64,000 bases of DNA from Actinomadura macrotermitis (GCF_009604375.1 NZ_WEGH01000001.1:2046001-2110000), one strand, 5' to 3'. Numbered from the stretch's first letter, positions 16,128-25,246 are shown. The notes: a model not told the origin generated them from the letters alone. Made by a program: numbers and translations.

Positions 16128-17319
16128 GCCAGTTAGCTCCCATCTGTCACGTGCCATCCGCGCACCTCTTTTCGGACACCGCCGCTACCCGCCCCGAACG
16201 GGGAAGTACGGACGGCAATCCCCGAACGGCCCGGTGCTCGGCGAACACCCGCTACCGTGAGCATCTTTTTGATCACGTTGCGACACAATTCAGCAGGCGG
16301 CCGATCATCGATTGATGATCTTCATCACCCTCTCCGACCCCGTCCGTTACAGCAAAAGAGCAAAGCTTTACACGATCGTCATGTGCCATCCACCCGGTCA
16401 TCTTTGTTTTTTCGCCACCTCTTGCCGTCGCGAAGGCGAGAGATCGATCACCCTCCGCCTTCCGGCCGCCGCGCCTTCGAGACCACGCGGCGGCATGGGC
16501 AGGAGAGAGCCGGGCCGGTGAGCCGGCAGGGCGGCCGCCTCCGCCGCGCCGGCCGCAGCATCGAATTCCAGCGCGGTGTTCCGGCCGCACATTGCCCGTG
16601 ACCCGTGCCACGGGGCCTCTCTCTTGAAGATCCGCATCGTGACCAGGTGGGCCATCGACCTCCCCGCAGGTTCTCCCAAATCGGGCCCCTTGCCGCCGGC
16701 CACCCGACTCCCCCGATTTACATCCGCCGGAAACTTCGCCGGGAGTTCGTTTCCCTCTTTTCCGGCTTCCAGCAATTGCCGGACCCGGCACCGCACAGGC
16801 CGCGGAAGGAACATCGCCCGCCGGGCTTTCACTCCGGGGATTCCCGTACCGGATGCCGTCTTCCACCACCGCCTGCCCGGAGACGGCGGAGGCGCGAGCC
16901 ACCGGACCCAGGAGTGCAACCATCGGCCGGAGCGGTACACCGACCGGCCTCGATCGCGGTCACCGGCAGGTCCGCCCTCACACCGGACGGCCATGGTTCG
17001 CCCTGGTCCCGCGCCTCCTGTGCACACTCCTCGACCCCATGTCCTACATGCGCCAACTGGCGAGTTAACCAAGCGTCCGGGATGCGGACATGGGCCTACA
17101 GGCCTAACGAAGGCCCAAATAAACACCGAGGTGTGTGAGAGGTCGCAGGCCTCACCCGCATCCGGGAAGCTCTGGCGGAACAGCCTTCTCGGGAGGTCAC
17201 CGCAGGGAACACGGGCGCACCGCCTTCCGGCACGCCCCGGGCGCGGGCCCAGGTCCGGGTGGCCGTTCAGGACATCGGGCGATCTGCCGCGTCCGCCCGC
17301 CATGCCGGTGGTCTCCAAC
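16128..17319. other. Long intergenic region without a convincing gene
   Basis: About 1.2 kb between the divergent tad operon and the first toxin gene. Its base composition is less GC-rich than the rest, and long frames on either strand (for example 16398-17318 minus) have erratic, Cys/Trp/Arg/Gly-rich translations without a third-position GC bias. It holds one GGGCC box (17091-17119). I see no tRNA, riboswitch or clear remnant of a gene. It may hold long leaders, an unrecognised RNA, or decayed sequence. Confidence 0.6.
17091..17119. promoter_or_regulatory. Orphan GGGCC box
   Basis: TGGGCCTACAGGCCTAA followed after CGA by AGGCCCAAA. It matches the box layout but lies 282 bp before the GTG at 17401, too far compared with the others. 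No convincing gene starts 50-90 bp downstream. It may be a distal site for the toxin promoter or mark a lost gene. Confidence 0.4.
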
Positions 17320-17345
17320 TTTGGGCCCCAGAGCCCATGACCGAA
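17320..17345. promoter_or_regulatory. GGGCC box C upstream of the first pilin-headed toxin
   Basis: TTTGGGCCCCAGAGCCCATG followed by ACCGAA (17340-17345). The core ends 62 bp before the GTG at 17401. The trailing ACCGAA is also found after the boxes at 29274-29279 and 58839-58844, at similar places. The spacing supports 17401 rather than 17347 as the real start. Confidence 0.55.
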
Positions 17346-17400
17346 CGTGACACAGCTGGTTTGCTACCTCCTGCGAGTTTTCACAAAGAGAGTCGGGGGC

Positions 17401-18774
17401 GTGCTCAGACAGGTGAGGGACCGGGGCGAGGGCTCGCTGTCCTATGTCACGGTCGTCCTGCTGGTGGCCGCGGTCACGGCCGCGATCACCGTTGTCGCCA
17501 TCCCCGATCAGATCCTCGGGGGCATCCGGGCCGGCGTGTGCCGGGTGGCCGGGGACAAGGGCTGCGACAAGCCCGGCAACGGCCCCGGGACCACCGCACC
17601 GAGCGCCGGCCAGAGCACCGAGCCGGGCGAGCCGGGCGACCCCGGCGACCCCGGCGACCCGTCCGCGGGACCGCAGGCCGCTCCGGTCGGCAACGACACC
17701 CCCGAGGGCCGCGAGTACAACGCCGCGCTCGCCGCCAACCAGAAGGCCGACCAGGACGCGCAGGGCATCGAGAACGAGTGGAACTCCTTCGACATGCTGA
17801 AGGAGATCGCCAAGCTCGGCCTGGACTTCATCGCCGGCGACATCATCAACTGCGTCAAGAACCCCAACTTCTGGGACTGCCTCTGGGCCATCGTCGGCAT
17901 CGTCCCCTGGGGCAAGCTCGGCAAGGTCGTCAAGTCGATCCCCAAGGTCGGCAAGCTCATCGACCGGTTCCTGGACCTCCAGCGGCGCCTGGAGAAGGCC
18001 CGGGAGGCGCGCAGGGGCGCCAAGACCCGCCTGGACGACGCGCTCGCGGCCTGCCAGCGCAAGGCCAAGCCCGGCAACAGCTTCCCGCCCGGCACGACCG
18101 TCCTCATGGCCGACGGGTCACGAAGGCCGATCGAGCGGGTGCGCACCGGCGACCGCGTCTGGGCCACCGACCCGCAAAGCGGGCGCACCGGCACCCGCAC
18201 GGTCACCGACGTCATCGTCGGCGACGGCCGCAAGAACCTGGTCGAGCTCACCATCGACCCGGACGCGACGCTGGGCGGCCCCACGGTGAAGCTCACCGCC
18301 ACCGCCGGCCACCCGTTCTGGGTCACCGGCACCCGGGACTGGATCGAGAGCGAGCGGCTCGTCTTCGGCGACCTGCTGACCACCCCGGACGGGCGGAACG
18401 CCATGGTCCTGCAGAGCAGGCGCTACCAGCGCGTCCAGCGCGTCTACAACCTCACGGTGAGCGATCTGCACACCTACTATGTGCTCGCAGGCAAGGACCC
18501 GGTCCTTGTGCACAACGTCCAGGTGGCCAAGCCGCCCAGAAAAAAGGTGCCGCTGGGCGACAAATACCATGGCGAAGTGGACACCTTCAACACCGGTGGC
18601 CAGGCGTCCTGGGAGATGCACGTCTATTACAAGGGACGTGAGATCGGTGTGCGGGGGCCGAACGGGTGGATCTGGAAGCACGGCTTCACCGAGCCTCCCC
18701 AGCTCCCCGAGGCGGTGGAGAAGACGATCAATGACCATGTCGCCAAACTGAACGCCCGGTTCAACATATGCTGA
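17401..18774 (+). CDS. Pilin-headed polymorphic toxin with HINT domain
   Basis: A 457-residue modular protein. Residues 1-15 are a short pilin-type leader, MLRQVRDRGEGSLSY, then a hydrophobic helix and a tail with two Cys (GVCRV and KGCDKPG), matching the free pilin at 6530-6763. A Pro/Gly/Asp linker leads to a region (about 100-205) shared with the toxin at 58895, then a pretoxin HINT domain (226-372, from NSFPPGTTVLMADGS to PVLVHN), then an 85-residue C-terminal module with MHVYYKGREIGV and GPNGWIWKHG, which resembles small polymorphic toxin tips but whose activity I cannot name. The Cys usually found just before NSF in pretoxin HINT domains is Gly here. GTG 17401 matches the start of the 58895 paralogue; a GTG at 17347 would add 18 residues. 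A likely immunity gene follows after 13 bases. Confidence 0.8.
   Translation: MLRQVRDRGEGSLSYVTVVLLVAAVTAAITVVAIPDQILGGIRAGVCRVAGDKGCDKPGNGPGTTAPSAGQSTEPGEPGDPGDPGDPSAGPQAAPVGNDTPEGREYNAALAANQKADQDAQGIENEWNSFDMLKEIAKLGLDFIAGDIINCVKNPNFWDCLWAIVGIVPWGKLGKVVKSIPKVGKLIDRFLDLQRRLEKAREARRGAKTRLDDALAACQRKAKPGNSFPPGTTVLMADGSRRPIERVRTGDRVWATDPQSGRTGTRTVTDVIVGDGRKNLVELTIDPDATLGGPTVKLTATAGHPFWVTGTRDWIESERLVFGDLLTTPDGRNAMVLQSRRYQRVQRVYNLTVSDLHTYYVLAGKDPVLVHNVQVAKPPRKKVPLGDKYHGEVDTFNTGGQASWEMHVYYKGREIGVRGPNGWIWKHGFTEPPQLPEAVEKTINDHVAKLNARFNIC
17800..17950 (+). repeat. 151-bp segment identical to 59261-59411
   Basis: Base-for-base comparison shows that 17800-17950 and 59261-59411 are identical over 151 positions, inside the two pilin-headed toxin genes. 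The flanking coding sequence is only similar. It encodes the shared region with KLGLDFIAGDIINC and WAIVGIVPWG. It marks recent duplication or gene conversion between the loci. Confidence 0.9.
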
Positions 18775-18787
18775 GAAGGGCGGGCGC

Positions 18788-19264
18788 ATGAAATACGTGA
18801 TCGCCGAGTGGCAGGACGACGAGGACTATCCCGCCTACCACCTGGATCCGCGGCCTTACCTGGCCGAACTGCCGGCCCTGGCCGAGGCGCTTCCTCCCGG
18901 CGCCCGGGAATTCGCCCTCGACCCGGCGCACTATGAGTTCGACGATCCCCACTGCGTGAAGAACCTGACGTCGCCGGTCCTGTCGTTCGGCGACGGCCCG
19001 CGCCCCGGCCTGACGGTGCGGCTCACCCCCAACGGCTGGACGCAGACCGAGGCGCTGGTGATCGAGTACTCCGGCGTATCCGCCTTCTCGCTCGAGGTGG
19101 AGGACCAGTCGGAGGAGGAGTACCCCCAGGGGCTCGACCGGGTCCTCCTGGACGAACTCCTCCCCGCCCCCTCGGGCTGCACCCACGAGATCCGGTTCAC
19201 CGGCGGCTGCCTGCTCGTCGCATGCGCCGACCTCCAGGCCCGCTGGCAGGCCGCCGGGGAGTAG
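18788..19264 (+). CDS. Probable immunity protein of the 17401 toxin
   Basis: A 158-residue acidic soluble protein without signal peptide or membrane helix. It lies 13 bases after the toxin gene, on the same strand, preceded by GGGCGGGCGC. The position directly after a HINT-toxin gene, the small size and the acidic composition are what polymorphic toxin immunity proteins show. The sequence has no motif I recognise as a named immunity family. It would act in the cytoplasm, which implies a cytoplasmic target for the toxin tip. Alternative: an unrelated small protein. Confidence 0.6.
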   Translation: MKYVIAEWQDDEDYPAYHLDPRPYLAELPALAEALPPGAREFALDPAHYEFDDPHCVKNLTSPVLSFGDGPRPGLTVRLTPNGWTQTEALVIEYSGVSAFSLEVEDQSEEEYPQGLDRVLLDELLPAPSGCTHEIRFTGGCLLVACADLQARWQAAGE

Positions 19265-19298
19265 CGGGGAACCCCCTCGCGCTTCCCGGGGTCGGCAT

Positions 19299-19333
19299 GG
19301 GTCTCGGGGCCCAACGCTGGGCCCAAAACCGGA
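19299..19333. promoter_or_regulatory. GGGCC box D upstream of a lipoprotein gene
   Basis: GGGTCTCGGGGCCCAA (19299-19314), then TGGGCCCAA (19318-19326), then ACCGGA. The core ends 52 bp before the ATG at 19378. It joins this lipoprotein gene to the pilin and toxin genes as a possible co-regulated member. Confidence 0.55.
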
Positions 19334-19377
19334 CATGACATCCAAGGCGGGATGATCGCCCCCTAGGCTCCGATGTC

Positions 19378-20253
19378 ATGAGGCGTGTCGTGGGGGTCGT
19401 CGGTGCCTTCGTCCTGGTCACCGGAGCAGCGGGCTGCACCGGGGACGACAAGCCGAAACGACCGGCCACCGCCGCGTCGAGCGCTCCCCAGGCCCATAAG
19501 GCGACACCGGCCGCGGCGCTCCCCGACGTCACCCTGCCCGACCGGCCCGGGCCGCTCGTCGACACGATCGCCCGCCAGGTGCGCGCGGCCGGGACGGTGC
19601 ACGCCGAGCTCGTCTCCTCCTCCGGGCAGGGCGGCACCAAGGCCAGTGAGAAGACCACCGCGCAGATGTGGACCGGCGTCCCCTCCCCGGACGCCCAGCT
19701 GACCATCGTCGACGAGAGCGAGAACGGCGGCACCACCGAGGCGATCATCAGCCAGGGCACCGTGTACACCCGGGTGAACGGCGAGGAGCAGGCCCCCGGC
19801 AAGCCCTGGGTCCGGCTGTCCCGGCAGGACGCGGCCAATCCCGAGATCGGCCCGTTCGCCAAGATGCTCACCGGCATCCTCGACCAGGTCGACCAGTCCC
19901 TCGGCCAGATCTCCGCCGACACCGGGCTCGACATGGTGCGCCGGGGGACGTTCAAGGGCGCGCCGCTCGAGGAGACCCTGGACGGCACGCGGGTGCACCG
20001 CTACCAGGGCAGCACGCCCCCCTCGGCGCTGAACGGCGCCGACCCGGCGGTCAAGGCGATGGGCCGGCTCGGGCTCAAGGGCATCGCCTGGACGCTCTGG
20101 GTCGACGGCAAGGGGCTGCCCCGCAAGCTGGAGACCGAGCTCATCACCCCGCAGGGGATGAGGTCCTTCATGTCCGCCGCCTACCGGCAGTGGGGCGAGC
20201 CGGTCATCATCAAGGCGCCGCCGGCCGACAAGGTCCACATCATGGGGTCCTGA
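19378..20253 (+). CDS. LppX/LprG-like lipoprotein
   Basis: A 291-residue lipoprotein. The signal ends in GAAGC with the lipidated Cys at about 20, followed by a Lys/Ala/Pro linker. The remainder, with repeated beta-strand segments and a closing GEPVIIKAPPADKV, follows the plan of the LppX/LprG/LprF family, beta-sheet pockets that carry lipids or glycolipids in actinobacteria. It carries a GGGCC box 52 bp upstream, so it may be expressed with the pilin-headed toxins and could serve the same envelope process. It stands alone, with the next gene convergent. Confidence 0.75.
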   Translation: MRRVVGVVGAFVLVTGAAGCTGDDKPKRPATAASSAPQAHKATPAAALPDVTLPDRPGPLVDTIARQVRAAGTVHAELVSSSGQGGTKASEKTTAQMWTGVPSPDAQLTIVDESENGGTTEAIISQGTVYTRVNGEEQAPGKPWVRLSRQDAANPEIGPFAKMLTGILDQVDQSLGQISADTGLDMVRRGTFKGAPLEETLDGTRVHRYQGSTPPSALNGADPAVKAMGRLGLKGIAWTLWVDGKGLPRKLETELITPQGMRSFMSAAYRQWGEPVIIKAPPADKVHIMGS

Positions 20254-20283
20254 CCCGGCGCCCCCCGTACGAGGGCGTAACAG

Positions 20284-20940
20284 TCAGGAGAGCTTGAAGG
20301 ACGACAGGATCTGGTCGGCCGCGGGGGGCATGGAGCCCTGCTTGGCCTCGATCTCGACGAAGCAGAAGCGGTCCCCCGGGACCGGGACGCGGATCAGGGC
20401 GCCGTCCACCGGGCCGCTGGTCTTCGTGGAGCTGTAGGTCGCCTTGAAGGCGGGCTTGCCACTGACCGTCAGATCGGTGATCTGCGCGTTCGGCTCCATG
20501 GCCTTCTGCTTGCGCTTCAGCTGTTCCATCGAGGCACCGGTGATTCCGCCGCGGTCGCAGCCGGTCTGCAGATGCGGGGCGAAACCCGAGGTCACCGAGG
20601 AGTCGATGGCGTAGACGACGCCGATGGACTTCTGCTGCTGCATCAGCTGCTTGACAACCGAGCCCATGTCGCCAGTGAGGTAGAAGGAGGTCTGCACCGG
20701 CTCGGAGGTCTCGGTCGTCGGGTCCACCTGCTTCCAGCCGGCCGGGAGCGTCAGCGTGACGCCCTTGCCGCTGAGGGGCCGACCGTCGGCGGCGGGGGGT
20801 GAGGAGGACGGCGCAGCGCTCGGCGGGGTGGCCCCTGAGCTGGCCTTCTTCTCTTTTCCGGAGTCGCCCCCGCATCCCGCCAGCAGAGCGGAAAGGGCGA
20901 TGCTCATTCCACAGACGACGAACGCGCCGGAAAGCCGCAC
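20284..20940 (-). CDS. Lipoprotein of unknown function
   Basis: A 218-residue lipoprotein. The GTG at 20938-20940 follows AAGGTGGGA and gives a signal ending in ALLAGC. A Ser/Pro linker leads to a domain with GVTLTLPAGWKQV and a Cys pair candidate (TGCDRG and RFCFVE), of a PsbP-like beta type found in many actinobacterial surface proteins. An upstream extension to 21210 runs into the promoter region and has no coding character. It is divergent from the DUF4282 gene and convergent with the LppX-like gene. No function is assigned. Confidence 0.7.
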   Translation of the reverse strand: MRLSGAFVVCGMSIALSALLAGCGGDSGKEKKASSGATPPSAAPSSSPPAADGRPLSGKGVTLTLPAGWKQVDPTTETSEPVQTSFYLTGDMGSVVKQLMQQQKSIGVVYAIDSSVTSGFAPHLQTGCDRGGITGASMEQLKRKQKAMEPNAQITDLTVSGKPAFKATYSSTKTSGPVDGALIRVPVPGDRFCFVEIEAKQGSMPPAADQILSSFKLS

Positions 20941-21137
20941 GGGTCCCACCTTCGGCTGATCGGGGAGGTTACGGACGGGCACGTTAGCAGAGCATTCCAC
21001 AACGGCCAGGGCCGCCTTCCTGACGGGAAAGGCCGACGTGGGGAACATCGCCTCGTCCCGCCATTCCCTGCGCGATCCAGAGGGCCCGGACGCTCTAGAG
21101 TCGGGGCATCGGTCCCGTACGAACCCTGGAGTCGGCG

Positions 21138-21608
21138 ATGACGCACCCATCGGACCCTGGACAGCCGCAGCGCCCTCCGGCGCCTGGCGGCTACGGGCCG
21201 CCCCCGCCACACCAGCAACGGCACACCGGGCCCATTCCCGCGCAGCGGCCCGCCGGGCCCGGGCCCCAGCAGCCGCCGCCGCCCGGCTGGGCTCCGCCGG
21301 AGCGGACGGACAAGAGCCTGGTCGGGGCGCTGTTCGACGCGAACTTCAACTACCTGGTGACGCCGAAGCTCATCAAGGTGTTCTACATCTTGTCGCTGAT
21401 GCTCATCAGCCTGTCCTCGCTGATGGTCGTGGCGATCGGGATCTGGATCGCGCAGCTGCGCAACGGCTGGCTGGTCGGGCTGCTGGTGATGGGCAGCTCG
21501 CCCTTCATCTGGATCTTCGAGGCGATCCTCGCGCGCATCTTCATGGAGGCCGTGGTGGTGCGGTTCAAGGGCGTCGAGCACCTGCGGGTCATCAAGGACA
21601 AGATCTAG
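21138..21608 (+). CDS. DUF4282 membrane protein
   Basis: A 156-residue protein with a Pro/Gln-rich cytoplasmic N-terminus (1-60) and a DUF4282 domain: GALFDANFNYLVTPKLIKV, two hydrophobic helices (about 83-105 and 112-138), and a basic end. DUF4282 proteins are small two-helix membrane proteins of unknown function, often near signalling genes. GGAG lies seven bases before the ATG. It is 46 bases ahead of the kinase gene and could be in the same operon. Confidence 0.8.
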   Translation: MTHPSDPGQPQRPPAPGGYGPPPPHQQRHTGPIPAQRPAGPGPQQPPPPGWAPPERTDKSLVGALFDANFNYLVTPKLIKVFYILSLMLISLSSLMVVAIGIWIAQLRNGWLVGLLVMGSSPFIWIFEAILARIFMEAVVVRFKGVEHLRVIKDKI

Positions 21609-21654
21609 AGGCGCGCGTTAGGCTCCCGGGGAGTCACGCGACATAGACGGGGCA

Positions 21655-24021
21655 GTGCAGGTGGCCGACTTCGACGACGACACTCCCCCGCGCGCCACGC
21701 GCCGGGACGCGGGCATGACGCGGCGCGACGCGCACGTGCCCGGGCCGCGTCCCGGGGACACCCGGCGGGACGGCGTCGTGCCCGGCGGGGCGCTGATGCG
21801 CCTTCCGGCCGAGCTGGCGGCGCGGTTCGAGCTCGTCGCCGAGCTGCCCGTGCAGGGCGCCGAGTCCGATCTGCTGCTCGTCCGGGACGGGCGCGGCGCC
21901 GAGCTGGTGGTGAAGCTCTTCCGCCGCGGCTACCACGCCGATCCGGATGTGTGGGCGAAGCTGCCCGCGCTGGAGTCCCCGCACGTGCTGCGGATCCTGG
22001 AGACCGGGCATGCCGAGGGGCGTGACTTCGAGGTCGCCGAGTACGCCCCCGAGGGGAACCTGCGGGCGCTGATGGCGGGGCCGATGGCGCCCGGCGTCGT
22101 CCGGGAGGTGGTGGGGCAGCTGACGGACGGCCTGGTCGCGCTGCACCGGGCCGGGATCGTGCACCGGGACCTGAAGCCCGAGAACGTGCTGGTGGTGAGC
22201 GCCGAGCCGCTGCGGCTGGCGATCGCCGACTTCGGGCTCAGCCGGGTGCTGGAGCAGAGCGTGGTGTTCGCCTCTTCGTCGCGGACGCTGGCCTACGCGG
22301 CGCCCGAGTCGCTGTCGGGGCAGGTGTCGCCGGCGCGGGACTGGTGGTCGCTCGGCGTCATCGTGCGGGAGCTGTGCACCGGCCGCGCCCCCTTCCTCGG
22401 GCTGAGCGAGACCGCGGTGGTCGATCATCTGGCGACGCGGGCGCTGTCCGCCGACGACGTCGCCGATCCCCGGCTGCGGCTGCTGTGCCGGGGGCTGCTG
22501 ACGCGCGATCCGCGCCGCCGCTGGGCCGGCGACCAGGTGCGCGAGTGGCTGGACGGCGGCAGCCCCGCCGTCGTGGAGACGCCGGCCGCCACGGCGCCGC
22601 CGGGCTCGGGGGTGCCGTTCCGCGGCCGCCGCTACGACGACCGGGGCGAGCTGGCGCGGGCCCTGGTGGAGGGCTGGGACGACGCCGCCCGCTACTTCTT
22701 CGGGCGCGGCCAGTCCGGCGAGGCGTGGCAGGCGCTGCGCGAGTGGCTCGGCAAGCAGCCGGACGACAGCCGGATCGAGCTGATCGACGGATACCTCACC
22801 GCGGATCTCAGCCCGGACGTGAAGCTGCTGCACCTGGTGCGGTGGCTCGATCCGGCCCTGCCGCCCCATTTCCTCGGGCGGCGGGTCACCCCGGCCGATC
22901 TGCCGGGTCTGGCCGCGCTGGCGGGCGACCCCGCCCATGCCGATCACCGCGCCGCCTGCCTGCTCGGGCGGGCGCTGTGGGAGCAGCGGCTGCTGGAGGT
23001 CCTCGCGGGGTTCGACGGCGCGGGCGACCTGGCCGGGATCGACGCGCGCTGGCGCGCCCACGTGACGGCCTGGAACGATCTGGCGCGCTGGCTGCGCGAG
23101 CAGGTCCCGGCCGCGGCGGCCCGGCTGCCCGCGGCCGGCTCGGGCGGTTCGGGACGGGTCGCGGGCGGCCCGGCGGACGACCCGCCCGTGATCCTGCTGT
23201 CCCTGCTGGCGCTGGCGGCCGCGCCCGGCGAGTCCGCGGCGCGGCTCGCCGAGGCCGCGGGCCGGGCCAGGGGCGCGGTGCCCGAGGACGTCTCGTGGTT
23301 CTCCTGGCTGGCCGACGGAGCGGGCGACGACCCGCTGCGGCTGCTGGCCGTGGCGCGGGCCGCGCCCGAAGCCGTCCTGGAGGTCGAGGCGCGGCAGCGG
23401 GACCGGCGGGCCGCCGAGCAGCAGGCCGAGGCGCTGCGGGGCCGCTGGGCCGAACGGGAGCGGGAGCGGCTGGCCGGGCGCGGCGCGGCGGTGGTGCGGG
23501 CCGTCGGCTGGACGATCCCGCTGCTGCTGCTGTGGCTGGCCGGAAGCTGGGTGGTCGGTGCCCTGTTCGGCGGCGGCGACGGCAAGGGCACCAGTTCGGT
23601 CGGCGGCTTCCAGAAGACCTCGGGCGTGCCGTTCGCGGTCCTCGCCGTCTTCTCTGTACTGGCGTGGGCCGTGCAGTGCGGCGCCGAGGTGCTGCTCGCG
23701 CGCGCGCAGGGTAAGGATTATCTGCTGTACGGGCCGTGGTCGTGGCTGTCCAAGCTGCTGCTCGGCTTCTCCAAGGCGTCCCGGACGGTGTCGGGGGCGG
23801 CCCAGCAGACCGGGCGGCGCGGTTGCGGGGTGATGCTGCTGGCCGGCGTCGTCCCGCTGCTGATCATCTTCCTGCTGCTGGCGGCGGTGACGGCGGTGGC
23901 GAGCCTGCTGTGGCTGCTGCTGCTCGTCGTCGCGCCCGCCGCGCACGCGGTCGCGGCGGGGGTGCGGCTGCACCGCTGGAGGCAGGCCAGGCAGACGGCC
24001 ATGAGCGGAGGGACCCTATGA
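21655..24021 (+). CDS. Membrane-anchored Ser/Thr protein kinase
   Basis: A 788-residue Hanks-type kinase. The kinase domain (about 55-310) has the VAIK-like lysine in LVVKLF, catalytic HRDLKPEN (170-177) and DFG (about 192-194), then APE, so it should be active; the Gly-rich loop is weak. A long Ala/Arg-rich middle is followed by three or four hydrophobic helices between about 620 and 775. GTG at 21655 is used; a second GTG two codons on is possible. The stop overlaps the next ATG. With the FHA protein at the end of the operon it forms a phospho-Thr writer/reader pair. Confidence 0.85.
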   Translation: MQVADFDDDTPPRATRRDAGMTRRDAHVPGPRPGDTRRDGVVPGGALMRLPAELAARFELVAELPVQGAESDLLLVRDGRGAELVVKLFRRGYHADPDVWAKLPALESPHVLRILETGHAEGRDFEVAEYAPEGNLRALMAGPMAPGVVREVVGQLTDGLVALHRAGIVHRDLKPENVLVVSAEPLRLAIADFGLSRVLEQSVVFASSSRTLAYAAPESLSGQVSPARDWWSLGVIVRELCTGRAPFLGLSETAVVDHLATRALSADDVADPRLRLLCRGLLTRDPRRRWAGDQVREWLDGGSPAVVETPAATAPPGSGVPFRGRRYDDRGELARALVEGWDDAARYFFGRGQSGEAWQALREWLGKQPDDSRIELIDGYLTADLSPDVKLLHLVRWLDPALPPHFLGRRVTPADLPGLAALAGDPAHADHRAACLLGRALWEQRLLEVLAGFDGAGDLAGIDARWRAHVTAWNDLARWLREQVPAAAARLPAAGSGGSGRVAGGPADDPPVILLSLLALAAAPGESAARLAEAAGRARGAVPEDVSWFSWLADGAGDDPLRLLAVARAAPEAVLEVEARQRDRRAAEQQAEALRGRWAERERERLAGRGAAVVRAVGWTIPLLLLWLAGSWVVGALFGGGDGKGTSSVGGFQKTSGVPFAVLAVFSVLAWAVQCGAEVLLARAQGKDYLLYGPWSWLSKLLLGFSKASRTVSGAAQQTGRRGCGVMLLAGVVPLLIIFLLLAAVTAVASLLWLLLLVVAPAAHAVAAGVRLHRWRQARQTAMSGGTL

Positions 24022-25127
24022 GCAGCGGCGTCGAGGCCGACATCGCCCTGGACGCGGCGGTCGTCCTCACCCTCGGGATGAACCGGGTGCTCGGACGCGG
24101 GGCGGGCTGGGCCGGGCGCGGCGCCGAGGCGCTCGCCGCGCTCGCCGCCGGGCGGGCCGAGGCGCGCGCGGCCGAACTGGCCGAGGCCGACTCCGCGGAC
24201 GGCGTGCTGCGCGCGGTGCTGGAGCGGCTCGGGCGGCTCGCCGCGCTCGCCGAGACGCGCGCCAAGGTCGGCGCCGACGTGGCGCTGCCCGAGCCGCTGG
24301 AGCCCGCCGGGCAGTCGCCGGAGGAGCTGCGGGCCTGGTGTGCGGCGGCCGACCGGGCCCTGGACGAGGCCGAGCACGCGCTGTCGGAGCACATCGCGGC
24401 CCAGGTGACGGCGCAGGTCTTCGCCGCGCCCGCCGAGGGGCTGCGGACCGAGCTCGGCCAGGCCGCCGGGCCCGGCCCCGCCGCGGCGCAGGAGGCGCTG
24501 GAGCGGGTGCTCGGGCGGCTGCTGCCCGACGTCGCCGAGGCCGACCGCCGCGCGGTCGCCGAGGCCGCGCGGCTGGTCGCCGAGGCGCCCACCCTGGAGG
24601 AGGCCGAGGGCGTGCTGAGCGAGGTGCGGCTGCGCATCCAGTCGGCCAACGGCCGCACCCGCGACGAGCGGCGCCGCGCCGCCGAGCGCGACGCGGCCGA
24701 GCAGGCCGAGGCCGAGCGCCGCTACGTCCTGGACTCGATCTCCGCGGCGTTCCAGGAGATGGGCTACGAGGTGCACGGCGGCTTCGAGACGCTCACCGCC
24801 GATGCCGGGACGCTGACCCTGACCAGGGGGGGCTGGCCCGACCACAGCGTGCGGATGCGGGTCGAGGACGGCGGCCAGGTGCGCGCGGCGATGCTGCGCG
24901 GCCGGGCCGCGGTGAGCGAGGACGACCGGCGGGTCGACGTGGAGCGCGAGCGCGAGTGGTGCGCGGCGTTCGAGGCGGCCCGCGAGCGGCTGGCCCGCGC
25001 GGGCGTCCGCTCGGACGTGACCTGGCGGCTGGAGCCGGGCGTGCAGGCGCTGCCGGTGGCCACCGAGGCACGGCAGACTGGTGCCCGGGCCGGACAGCGT
25101 GAACGGCACCGGGAACGGGGACTGTGA
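24018..25127 (+). CDS. Ala/Glu-rich coiled-coil protein
   Basis: A 369-residue soluble protein, very rich in Ala, Glu and Arg, predicted mostly helical and coiled-coil up to about 240, followed by a smaller mixed domain with FQEMGYEVHGGFETL and REREWCAAF. I do not recognise a family. The ATG overlaps the kinase stop (ATGA), so it is made together with the kinase. In a kinase/AAA+/FHA operon it may be a scaffold or substrate adaptor. The region after its stop contains a small tiling frame. Confidence 0.7.
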   Translation: MSSGVEADIALDAAVVLTLGMNRVLGRGAGWAGRGAEALAALAAGRAEARAAELAEADSADGVLRAVLERLGRLAALAETRAKVGADVALPEPLEPAGQSPEELRAWCAAADRALDEAEHALSEHIAAQVTAQVFAAPAEGLRTELGQAAGPGPAAAQEALERVLGRLLPDVAEADRRAVAEAARLVAEAPTLEEAEGVLSEVRLRIQSANGRTRDERRRAAERDAAEQAEAERRYVLDSISAAFQEMGYEVHGGFETLTADAGTLTLTRGGWPDHSVRMRVEDGGQVRAAMLRGRAAVSEDDRRVDVEREREWCAAFEAARERLARAGVRSDVTWRLEPGVQALPVATEARQTGARAGQRERHRERGL

Positions 25128-25246
25128 TGAGCTGGGAGCGGCCGCGCGGCGGCTGGACCGAGGAACGCAGGGAGCCTGCGACCGTAGTGACGAGGGAAGC
25201 CGTCGCGCGAAGAGGGCCGCGAACCGGGAGCGGAGCGAGCAAATGA
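25127..25246 (+). CDS. Possible 39-residue peptide tiling two genes
   Basis: An ATG at 25127-25129 overlaps the previous TGA (TGATG), and the frame runs 39 codons to a TGA that overlaps the ATG of the AAA+ gene (ATGA). The peptide is basic (TEERREPATVVTREAVARRG). The exact tiling suggests coupled translation. The DNA has a CGAGG/GGAGCGAGC-rich look that may be a dispersed intergenic repeat, so the peptide may simply be a bridge for ribosomes. Confidence 0.35.
   Translation: MSWERPRGGWTEERREPATVVTREAVARRGPRTGSGASK

Noticed and set aside
16398..17318. 306-residue minus-strand frame in the gap
   Set aside because: Composition is erratic (many Cys, Trp, Gly, Arg), no codon bias and no motif.
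16576..17340. 254-residue plus-strand frame in the gap
   Set aside because: No ribosome site, no codon bias, and it runs through both GGGCC boxes.
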